Below are positions 45,601 to 57,600 of a stretch of DNA of 64,000 nt, one piece after another. Origin of the DNA: Elephas maximus indicus (Eukaryota; Chordata; Mammalia; Proboscidea; Elephantidae). The stretch is taken from NCBI RefSeq assembly GCF_024166365.1, contig NC_064820.1, positions 49,887,501-49,951,500 of the forward strand. The letters run 5' to 3'. How positions within the stretch are numbered: position 1 is the stretch's first letter; every line of letters starts with the position of its first letter. The notes below the pieces were generated by a model. It made no database searches, was not told the origin of the DNA, and was given only the letters and a program-made list of their open reading frames with translations. The translations under genes and the position numbers were made by a program.

Positions 45601-48600
45601 TCCTTTTGAATTTCTTGTAGCAGAGTTGTATAGTTTTCTTTGTATAGGTCGTTTACATCCTTGGTAAGATTTATTCCCAAGTATTTTATCTTCTTGGGGG
45701 CTACTGTGAATGGTATTGATTTGGTTATTTCCTCTTCGGTGTTCTTTTTGTTGATGTAGAGGAATCCAAGTGATTTTTGTATGTTTATTTTATAACCTGA
45801 GACTCTTCCAAACTCTTCTATTAGTTTCAGTAGTTTTCTGGAGAATTCCTTAGGGTTTTCCATGTATACCATCATGTCATCTGCAAATAGTGATAGCTTT
45901 ACTTCCTCCTTGCCAATCTGGATACTCTTTATTTCTTTGTCTAGCCTAATTACCCTGGCTAGGACTTCAAGTACGATGTTGAATAAGAGCAGTGATAAAG
46001 GGCATCCTTGTCTGGTTCCCGTTCTCAAGGGAAATGCTTTCAGGTTCTCTCCATTTAGAGTGATATTGGCTGTTGGCTTTGCATAGATGCCCTTTATTAT
46101 GTTGAGGAATTTTCCTTCAATTCCTATTTTGGTAAGAGTTTTTATCACAAATGGGTGTTGAACTTTGTCAAATGCCTTTTCTGCATCTATTGATAAGATC
46201 ATGTGGTTTTTATCTTTTGTTTTATTTATGTGATGGATTACATTAATGGTTTTTCTGATATTAAACCAGCCTTGCATACCTGGTATAAATCCCACTTGAT
46301 CAGGGTGAATTATTTTTTTGATGTGTTGTTGGATTCTATTGGCTAGAATTTTGTTGAGGATTTTTGCATCTATGTTCATGAGGGATATAGGTCTAAAATT
46401 TTCTTTTTTTGTAATGTCTTTACCTGGTTTTGGTATCAGGGAGATGGTAGCTTCATAGAATGAGTTGGGTAGTATTCCGTCTTTTTCTATGCTTTGAAAT
46501 ACCTTCAATAGTAATGGTGTTAAGTCTTCTCTGAAGGTTTGGTAGAACTCTGCAGTGAAGCCGTCTGGGCCAGGACTTTTTTTTGTTGGAAGTTTTTTGT
46601 TTACCGTTTCAATCTCTTTTTTGTTATGGGTCTATTTAGTTGTTCTACTTCTGAATGTGTTAGTTTAGGTAGGTAGTATTGTTCCAAGAATTTATCCATT
46701 TCTTCTAGGTTTTCAAATTTGTTAGAGTACAATTTTACGTAGTAATCTGAAATGATTCTTTTAATTTCATTTGGCTCTGTTGTGATGTGGTCCTTCTCGT
46801 TTCTTATTCGGGTTATTTGTTTCCTTTCCTGTATTTCTTTAGTCAGTCTAGCCAATGGTTTATCAATTTTGTTAATTTTTTCAAAGAACCAGCTTTTGGC
46901 TTTGTTAATTCTTTCAATTGTTTTTCTGTTCTCTAATTCATTTAGTTCAGCTCTAATTTTTATTATTTGTTTTCTTCTGGTGCCTGATGGGTTCTTTTGT
47001 TGCTCACTTTCTATTTGTTCAAGTTGTCGGGACAGTTCTCTGATTTTGGCTCTTTCTTCTTTTTGTATGTGTGCATTTATCGATATAAATTGGCCTCTGA
47101 GCACTGCTTTTGTGTCAGGAGTTCTTCAACTATTTTCTCTGTGTTTTCTGTCCCCTCTCCCTGTTCTGGGACTCCAATCACTCGCAAGTTATCCTTCTTG
47201 ATAGAGTCCCACATCATTCTTAGGGTTTCTTCACTTTTTTTAATTGTTTTATCTGATTTTTTTTCAGCTATGTTGGTGTTGATTCCCTGGTCCTCCAGAA
47301 GTCCCAGTCTACATTCTAATTGCTCGAGTCTGCTCCTCTGACTTCCTATTGCATTGTCTAATTCTGTAATTTTATTGTTTATCTTTTGGATTTCTACATG
47401 CTGTCTCTCTATGGATTCTTGCAACTTATTAGTTTTTCCACTATGTTCTTGCATAATCTTTTTGAGTTCTTCAACAGTTTTATCAGTGTGTTCCTTGGCT
47501 TTTTCTGCAGTTAGCCTAATTTCATTTGTGATGTCTTTACGCATTCTGTAAATTGGTTTTTTATATTCTGTATCTGATAATTCCAGGATTGTATCTTCAT
47601 TTGGGAAAGATTTTGATTCTTTTGTTTGGGGGGTTGGAGAAGCTGTCATGGTCTGTTTCTTTATGTGGTTTGATATGGACTGCTGTCTCCGAGCCATCAC
47701 TGGGAAACTAGTTTTTCCAGGTAATCAGCTAAAAAAAAATATGCAGTCAGATCCCTATCTGAATTCTCCCTCTGGATCAGGGTATTCGGATGTTAATGGA
47801 GCCGCTTGGGGAGGGTGGGGGAGGGATCAGAGAGCTAGGAGTGTAGCACCTCAGAATATAGAGCTGATCCCCACGTTCACGCTCCGCCCGCGCCCGCCAA
47901 AATCCCGGCGGGACGGCTCCCCGGCTGGGATGCTGCTCTCCCCACTCCAAGACCAGTCACTTCCTCTCAGGGGCTTCTCCCTCCGGCGCGCCGCTCTGCT
48001 CGCGCGAACTGGGTGGACGTCGCCCGCACGAACGGCTGGGCCCGCCCCCGGGGTCAATTCAGGGAAATATAACTGGTCCCCGTGCTCACGCCCCGCCCAC
48101 ACCCACCAAAATCCCAGCGGGACAGCTCCCCAGCTGGGACGCTGCTCTCCCCGCTCCGAGACCAGTCACTTCCTCCCGGGGACTTCTCCCTCCGGTGTGC
48201 CGCACCACTCTCGCTAAGTGGGTGGGCATCGCCCGCACGAACGGCTGGGCCCGCCCCCGGGGTCTATTCAGAGGAATATAACTGGTCCCCGCGCTCACGC
48301 CCTGCCCGCGTCCGGCAAAATCCCAGCGGGACGGCTCCCCGGCTGGGACGCTGCTCTCCCTGCTCTGAGACCAGTCACTTCCTCCCGGGGACTTCTCCCT
48401 CCGGTGCGCCGCGCCACACGTGCGAACTGGGTGGGCGTTGCCCACACGAACGTCTGGGCCCCCCCGGGTCGCTTTAGGGAAATATAGCTGATCCCCACGC
48501 TCGTGCCACGCCCGCTTCCTGCCAAACTCCCTGCGGGACGGCTCCCCGGCTGGGACGCTGCTCTCCCCGCTCCAAGATCAGTCACTGCCTCCTGGGTGCT

Positions 48601-51600
48601 TCTCCCACCAGCTGCGCCGCTACGCCGCCCACGCCAACCGGCTAGGCTCCCTCCCGGGATGAGTTCGGGGGGTAGGGCTGGGCCCCTTATCTGTGCCGTC
48701 TGCCCCCTGGGCTCTGCCCCAGATTGGGCTCCGAAGGTCACCTGCCTGGTACGCTGGCTCCTGGTTCTGAAAACGATCGCTGTCTGCCCGTATTTGTTCG
48801 TTCTCCGTCTCTAAGTCTGTGTTTGTTGTTCAGAGTTCGTAGATTGTTATGTATGTGATCGATTCACTTGTTTTTCCAAGTCTTTGTTGCAAGAGGGATC
48901 CGCGGTAGCGTCCACCTAGTCCGCCATCTTGGCCCCGCCTCCAGGTTTCTTTTTAAGAGGTGATAGATTCACAGTGCCTAAAAGGTTTAGCATAGCCTAA
49001 AGTAGTGGTGACGTGAATCAAGTGTCCCTCGAAAATCAAATTATAAATTCTGCTCCTTCAGTTCTACTTGGGAAGTTGTTTGGACATAAATTATAAAAAT
49101 AAATAATTCAACAATCCACTTCCACTCTTCTAGGTGCCACAGATTAATTAATTAGGAGGAATAAAAACACATAAACCAAAGACTCAAAATATACTTCATC
49201 CTTTGTACATTCTCAAAAATCCTTATTACTCTGAGGATAGTAAAGAAGTACTGAATTTAAAATGTATCATCAAATCTCCAACTTAATTCCAAAGACCAGA
49301 AATGTCACACTTATCCAGAGAAAAGGTATTTATTTCCAGGCAGCACTTGCTCTCCACATATAGGTATTTCTCCATATTTAAATTTCAAAGCCAGAAGTAC
49401 TCTTAATTACCTTGTTTTATAAATAATGAAACTTGAGACCCAGAAGAGTTAACAAATTTTACCAAAGACATATATTTTTATTGTAGCTATCAATTCTCAA
49501 CCTTACCCCTAACCACTAGAAAATGCATTTTCAAATTGGGCAACTGTTCTTGCTATCCTTTTCCAAATCATTCATTCCACCACCATTAAAAAGTCAGTGC
49601 CTCCTGAGCAATTGGAGAGTAATTTACAGGCTATCAGAATGTAACTTTTGAATGAATATGAGGAATCCCACTTAGAAAAAGAAGTTTTCTGACACATTAC
49701 GCTTGATTCAGTTGAATGCAAAGAACTTACCTTGTCGCCTGTTTAAGTAGAGAGCACACGGAGAACAGACTTCCTGGTCTATCTGGAGGAAGGTTACTTA
49801 TTGAGTAAGTTTTCTCTTTCCTCTGAAAATTAGTTCAAAATGAAATATCTCATTTGTAATTAATTTTGGCCATTACCGTACTTAGCTATTTTTTCTGAAA
49901 ATATCCACTTACATAGTGACAAAGTGAGCAGTTTTTTTTAACAATCTAAAATCTACATATTTCAAGGGTATTTTATGATGTTTTTCCATTTTTCCTTTTT
50001 CCTATTTCAGTTTTTAAATTGTTGTTGTTAGGTGCCCTTGGACTTGTAGTGACCCTATGTACAACAGAATGAAATACTGCCCGGTCCTGCACCATCTTCA
50101 CAATCGTTGCTATGTCTGAGCTCATTGTTGTAGCCACTGTGTCAATCCATTTTGTTAAGGGTCTTCCTCTTTTTCCCTGACCATCTACTGTACCAAGCAT
50201 GATGTCCTTCTCTAAGGACTGGTCCGTTCTGATAACATGTCCAAAGTACATGAGACAAAGTCTCGCTACCCTCGCTTCTAAGGAGCATTCTGGCTGTACT
50301 TCCTCCACAATAGATTTGTTTGTTCTTCTAGCAGTCCACAGTATATTCAGTATTCTTCACCAATACCATAATTTAAATGCGTCAATTCTTCTTTGGTCTT
50401 CCTTATTCGCTGAATTTTTAAATTATACAATAATAATGTTTTTGTTGTAAAAAATATTAAAAATATCAAAAGTAATCCCCTGATTGCACTCTCACAAAAC
50501 TCCAGACCTCTCCTCAAAGGTAATCACTTCAGTTCTGTGTGTATTTGCCCAGATTTTTCCCTGTGTATTTACATGTATGTATGTAGTAATACATATATTT
50601 GGGTTTTTTTTGTTGTTGTTCTTTACACAGAGATATCACATTGTACATGTTCTTATGCAGCTTGCTTTTCGCATTCTATGATATTCCTTGGAGATCTTTC
50701 AATACCTACTTCTCAGTCCATCTACATTGTCCTTATTCTTTTTAACTGTTTTGCAGCATTTCCCATAATCTGATCATGATAGCTTATTTCACTATTGATG
50801 TACATTTAGGTTGTTTCCAGTTTTTTGCTATTACAAACATTGCCACCATCAACAGCCTTGCCATGCTTCTTTGCACACATGTGCAAATACTTTTCTAGGA
50901 CAGGTACCTAAATGCAGAATTTCTGATGAATTTTACCTGATATTATCAGATTGTCCTCCATGAAAGCTGAGCCAATTTACTCCGTCAACACTATGAAAAG
51001 TACCCCTTTTCCCACATCCTTGCCAACATTAGGTACTGTGAATTTTTTTAGTTTTTTGTCAATTCGAGTGAAAAATGTTGTCATTGTTATTTTAATTTGC
51101 ATTTCCCTGATGCACCTAGTAAAGTTGAATTTATTTTCAAATATTTATGGGTTATTTATAATGCTTTTTCTATGGTTTAACTATTAATATACTCTGCTCA
51201 TTTTCCTTTTTTGCGGGGTGGGTGGTGTTTTCATTACTGATTTGTAGTATGCAGTATTTTCTCTCAAATCTTTGAAACTGTACAGAAGTTTAAAGTTTAA
51301 CATGAGTTTTAAAATTTCAAACTTATCAAACTTTTCTGTTACAGCTTCTGGGTTTTTGTATCATGCTTACAAGATTATAAACACTATTCTGTATTTTCTT
51401 CTAATAATTACGAAGTTTTTTTTTTATTCATTCAGATTTTGGAGTATGTATTCAAGTAAGGAGCAAACACTTTTATCTCCAAAAAATCAGCTGTTTCTAA
51501 ATCTTTCCAGAGACTGAATGGGTTGTAAACAGAGCCTGAGAGTAAAGCCCAAATGAGTCTACTACAAATGCAAAGCTTGGTGTTTTGCATTTTATCTAAC

Positions 51601-54600
51601 AGCTCATACTTAAAAACAAACAAACAAAAGTTTATGCTTCCACTCCATGTCTGCCTCAGTATAAAAATTACTACCCCTATTCCTGACACCCCTGAGTAAA
51701 ACTGAAGCCCCCGGAAGATGTGTATATTATTCTGTGGATCTGTGAACTCCCTGACAGAGAGCAGTGTGAACACGCGTACCCACTTTATTTGACTGCTTAC
51801 TTGTCTCACACACTAGAAACACACACACACAAATATGTATTTAGAAGAAAATACATAAAACTTCCGGTCACATTTTCATTTCATTTCCTTGTTTGCCTGA
51901 CTGACCTCTTAACTGTGAACCCTTCAGGGAAGGGACCAAGTCTTCTCTTCCTCATCCCCAGTGCTTAATAGAGCACCTGCCTAAGGGTAAGTGTCCAATT
52001 AATATTTATTGAATAAATGAATACTTTCCTACCAATAAACTCCAGTTAAGAATCTCCTCCGATATATACCAAAATATTTATGAGTGAAATGATTTGGGAT
52101 TTACTAAAAAATAAATAGGAGGTAAAAGGGGCAGTGGGAAATATAAATGAGTAAATGGGTGTTCATTATACTAGCCTCTTTCTCCACTTTTATATAAACT
52201 TGAAATTTTCTATAGTAAAAAAAAAAAAAATCTGCTCCATTTTTAACTCTTTTCCCTAGCAGCTGATAGTTTTATCACTCACTTTACTCTGTAATAGAGA
52301 AAACATATTACGTTCCACTCTGCAAAGTAGTGTGACATTATGGTGACCCCATAAAAGCATGGGTGTCAAATGTCAGTGTGATGGATAAGGCTGTGTCAAC
52401 TTGGCTGGGTCATGATTCTCAGTGCTTTGGCAGTTGTATAATGTTATGATCACTTCCTTGTTGAAATCTGGTATGTGATCACCCCCGTGATGGAATCTGC
52501 TGAGTAGTACGGGTGGGGGCAAGGCCTGTGGGGGCTCACTGCCCCCTCAGCCTTCATCTCTCCGCCCTCCACCATCTATTTCCGTCCTGCTCGCCTTGCC
52601 AAGGTTTTTGGCTTATTCTGGATCCTGCAGCTGCCTCTTGTTAGTTTGATCTTCGGTTCTTGGGACTTGAGCTAGCAGCTTACCTGCTGATTTTGGGATT
52701 CTCAATCTTCACAGCCTGTAAGCAAAAGTCCTGCTCTCCAACCTGCCGATCCTGGGTTCTCCAGCCCCTGCAGCTATGTGAATCAGGAGAAGCCTTGTAG
52801 TCTTGCCTGCCAATCTTGGGATTCACCGATCTTCACGGCCTGTGAGCAAAATCCTGCTCTCCAACCTGCCCATCTTGGGTTCACTAGCCCCTGCAGCTAC
52901 ATGAATCAGAAGAAGCCTTGCAGTCTTGCCTGCTGATTTTAGGATTCATTAATCTTCACAGCCTATGAGCAAGAGTCCTACTCTTTGACCTGCTGACCTT
53001 CAGTTCACCAGCCCCTGTGGCTATGTGAGTTAAAAGAAGCCTCTATCCTGATTCATGGACCTGGGATGTTCCAGCCTCTACAATCATGTGAGCTGTTAAC
53101 TTGACATAAACTTCTCTCTCTATATATATATTTATACACTTCACTGGTTTTGCTTCTCTAGAGAATCCAGCCTAAGACAGTCAGGCTGAGAACAAGCAAC
53201 TTAAGACTCATTAAGATAATATCTACATAATTACATTACGGTCTGATAAACGCATCATGTTTCATTGTTTTAACAACAGAGAAATCTCATTCAATCTTCT
53301 AATTGCATGTAAAGATATAAGAGTTAAGAAGTGTTTAATAGATACAATTACATGGTAATGAAAAAAGAGTGTACTTTTTCATAGGCAAATATTAAAAATA
53401 TGTTAATTCAAAACAGCATATTAATGCAAAGTAATGCTGCTGGTCTGCACATGTCCTATTGAGAAATTCTGCAACAGAAGAAATTCAGCTTCTGTTTAAA
53501 TAGAAATTGCTTAGCAAATGGATGACAGCAGGGTGAGAATACAGGGAAAATTAGGTTGTTAGTAGTTACTGTGCTAATGCTACAGTTAAGATTTTGTTAC
53601 TTCTCCGGGCTAGGGGATAGCAAGCAATGTTTATATGTAAAGACCAAATTTCCCCATATACATTTGGAATGATTTAGAAACAGCTATATACAAAAAATCT
53701 TGAGTTGAGACCTCTTTGTAGGCTTACCTCTTCTGGTCCTTCTTGGATGGGATAATATGTAAAATAGTTCCCAAAATACGCTCCTTCTGATTTGAAAACA
53801 GACCCATCTCCAGGATAAATCTCTATTGAGTTCACATTTTTATGGGTAAGTCTAAGGAAGAAAAATAATAATTAAAAAAAAAATTTTTTTCTATTCAAGA
53901 TTAAAATATGCATGAAGGCAGTCATTAAAAAAAAAAAAAAAGAACAAATAAATATGGCCTTTTGCTTATCCAGAGAAGCGTATCATCTCATACTCTATAT
54001 CCTAATCAGCTAATTAACTTTCTGTCAAAAGATAAACAGAATACGCAGACTTGGTTTACGTATATATTTCAGCAACTAAGCTCTAAACTTCTGGATATCA
54101 GGCATCTTGTCTTATCATCCTGGTATCCCCAATGCCAATCACAGGGCTGACACATAACAGTTACCTAAGCAATTTCTATTGTAGAGAGGTTAAATAATAA
54201 CATTAACCTTTGAGAATGAAACTAGTAGAATCAATATCTGGTGGAAGAGATTTGTCATCTGTAGAAGGAGCCATCCCCTAAAAGAAGGTGACTGATTATA
54301 CCTGGAACAACCAGATACAATCAAGCTATTCGGTATGTACAGCACGTTAAAAAAAGTTAAGACAAATCAATTTTATTGAAAAATGTCTGAAGAATATGTT
54401 GTCAAAAGGGAGTGGGTCTTCATGCAAGAAAAAGAGAGCCCAAAGAACAAAAAGTTAAATGCGCTTTTTCGGCATAACTCACGTAAGTGAAACTCGGAAT
54501 TTGGCCAACTCTAGATAGATGTACTTTCTTGGGGGTTAGGGATCATTCAACAGAGTAGTCGCTGGCACGTAGCAGCCACCCAGTAAATATCTGCTGCATG

Positions 54601-57600
54601 AATGAAAACTGAAATCTCCCGTAAGGTTCCCTGACTTCTCTAATTCCATGCTAAGTTACTGATGACGAATTCAGACAGGTGGATCCCATAATCCTTGGAA
54701 AGAGTATCTGAAATAGCTGATACGAATATTTCATTTACCAGTTAAACTGATCCTTCACTGGCTTCCTGTTTTTCACACAAGTCTTGTGAACATAGTTAAA
54801 CGTGAGTTAGTCACAAGACCCGTGTGCACTGATAAAGTTTTGAGACATGTAAAACTCAGGATCACAGGACCATGGTGACCCCAACGAAACTGTCGTCTTG
54901 TGAGAATCTGTCTGCAAGGCTAGCCTTGTCCCGTGTGACCCCACTAAGACACAGGTGTCTTACCTATATGTAACACCCTTATACCAAACCACTTTCACTA
55001 GTTCAGGGTAGGAATATTCTTCATCCAACTGTCTCTGTAAAGATGAATCACAGAAATTCCACCTGTAATGGATAAAATACAAGCTATTAATTCTGGCTGC
55101 TCAACATACTTACCTTTAAAAGTCAACAAAAGAGTGCTACTATAACAAGATGTATTTCTTGCTTAGCTTGATTTAATAAAAAAAAAAGTAAAAACTAATA
55201 CAAAAGGGTATTAATAAAATTTTAAAATGAGTTTTACTTTTCCAGGTATTTTTCAGTATTTCCAATAATCTTATTATTTATAAATTAACAGTTTTACTAA
55301 CCATTAAAATACAGCTTGGATTCAAACAATATATATTTACTACAATTATCTATGGTGGGCCAGTACTGTGCTATATGCACTGGGGATATAATACCCAAAA
55401 AAGCAGACATGGTCCCTGTCCTCAATGGAGATTTCTATCTGGCAGAGATATTAAATATTAAAAAACAAGTGTAAGAAAGGAAGAGTACTAAATGCTATGG
55501 GATTGTGTAAAGACCTAACTCTGTCTAGGAACTTTGGAAAAACAACCTTAAGGAAGTGAGGCTTAAGCCAAGACCTGAAAATGAACACAAGCCAGCAGTT
55601 AGAGTGATAAAGTGAGAGCATTCCCGGCAGAAGAAACAGCATGTGCAGTGATGGAAGAGCTGGAACATTCAAAGAACTGCAAGAAATCCAGTTTAGCAAG
55701 AGTGAGAAAGCAGGGCAAGAGTGGTGAGAGAGTTGAGGGCTACAGATATTAGAAGGCACCAGATTGTGGAAACCTGTTAAGGATAATGGATTTCAACCTA
55801 AGGCCAATGACAACTTACTGAAAAATTGTTAATTTAGAATCATAAATTTGTTTTGATGAATACTCGTAATAACAAAACTTCAAATTTTAACTAAATTAGC
55901 ACCAAAAGCCTAAAAATCATCCCCATATTTTGTTTTAAGCAACAACTATGCACCCAGACTCTGCCTGGGATCAAATTCTAGTTCTACACGTGCTAATTGT
56001 ATGATCTTGGCCAAGTTATTTAACACTTATGTCTCAAGTTCCTTATCTATAAAATGGGATAACAGGACTTTCCTCATGGCATTAATATGAGGATGAAATA
56101 GGTAAAGGACTCATGACAGTGCCTCACACATAATAAGGGCTTTGTAAGTATCAGCTATTGTTATTACTGCATTACTTATAGAAACTGACTGCTACAAATC
56201 TATGACTACACCTCCCCCCCCACTTATCGACATGGTCAGGTGCCAAAGACCAGGTTGTTATGCAAAACTGGCATTATACGAAAATGGAGGATGACCACAT
56301 CAGATCACAAAATGGAGGACCACATCATTACATAACTGCCAAACAACTGAAAATCATGGCCCAGCCAAGTTGACACATAACCTTAGCCATCACAGCCAGC
56401 ATTACTCTCACCTCGCACCTTGACATTCATTACTGCCAGATGTATGTCATTAATACACAAAATAGTCAGATTTTTTACTATTGTTATAAATGCAAAATGT
56501 CAGATGAGATAGTCAATAAGTGAGAAGAAGCTGTATTAGGTTATTCATCTCTTACCCATCACCACTGAGTCAGTTCCAACTCATAGCAACCCTCGTGGTA
56601 GTATAAGGTTTATATCTAGCCATTTAGAAGCCTCTCCATGTTTACCCAAAGACAAAAGCAGCCTCTGGGGCTAGGTTTGGAAGAACCCATGACCATAAAC
56701 TTGTAGGATCTATGCTCTAGAAATCAAAGTAACGTGCTCCAGTGAACTGCAGCAGATGCTCCTCTGTGCTCGCTCCCACAGAACCCTGTGCAGATCCCTG
56801 TGCCATCACCACACTTTAATAATCTTTTCAGGGGCAGTGACCTCACTAGACTCTACGCTCCTAGAAAACAGGGACTCCTCCTCTCCTCCAGTGCCATCAA
56901 GTCTATGTCTTAGTTATCCCTACAATCTCTGTGCCTCACAAAGTATCCAGTGTATAGTCAGCCTTCTGTAAACACTCAATGCGTGAACACAGAATATGAA
57001 ACACAACCAACATGTCTGCTAGGGAAATTATTTTCCATTAGTTATAAACAAAGTTTTGGATCAACTGAATGAACTTTCCATACGAATGACACCAGATGAT
57101 TTAGAAAGAAAAATTATTCTTAGGTAAAGACTAGCTCTGACAAAAGCTTTATGAAAAATAAATCATTCACGGAAACAACCTAGGTGCCCATCAACAGATG
57201 AATGGATAAAAAAACTATGGTAATACACACAATGGAATACTATGGAATGATAAAGAACAATGATGAATCTGTGAAGCATCTTACAACATGGATGAATCTG
57301 GAGAACATTATGCTGAGTGAAATAAGTCAATCGCAAAAAGACAAATATTGTATGAGACCACTACTGTAAAAACTCATGAAAAGATTTACACACAAAAAGA
57401 AACAATCTTTGATGGTTATGAGGGAGGGGAGGGATGGGAGGAAAAAACACTAAATAGATAACTGATAAGTGATAACTTTGGTGAAGGGTAAGACAATACA
57501 ATGCTAGGGAAGCCAGCACAACTTGTCCAAGGCAAGGTCGTGGAAGCTTCAGAGACACATCCAAACTCCCTGAGGGACCAAAGTCCTGGGCTGAGGGCTG

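Larger units (their letters stand above)
43178..48944 (-). mobile_element. L1 retrotransposon, 5'-complete, with internal ORF1-ORF2 deletion
   Basis: Minus-strand LINE-1 in C5orf34 intron 6, in the same orientation as the gene. The 5' end reads GGCGGGGCCAAGATGGCGG, the YY1-type start of full-length mammalian L1s. Then come four GC-rich 5' UTR monomers, an ORF1 remnant, an ORF2 remnant with reverse transcriptase and C-terminal Cys/His region, a 3' UTR of about 1 kb and a poly(A) tract (poly-T at 43173-43185). A perfect 10-bp flanking duplication (gtttcttttt on the plus strand) is at 43168-43177 and 48945-48954. A deletion joins ORF1 to ORF2 near 47.11 kb, removing the end of ORF1 and the endonuclease. 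Stops also split ORF2, so it is inactive. High frame retention suggests a fairly recent insertion. Confidence 0.93.

Noticed and set aside
44569-47341. Plus-strand frames opposite the L1 (for example 44912-45352 and 46752-47201)
   Set aside because: Antisense shadows of L1 ORF2/ORF1 with hydrophobic, low-complexity translations.
47648-48741. Overlapping long frames (up to 189 codons) on both strands
   Set aside because: Products of the GC-rich L1 5' UTR monomers; every frame is repetitive and no protein family is recognised.
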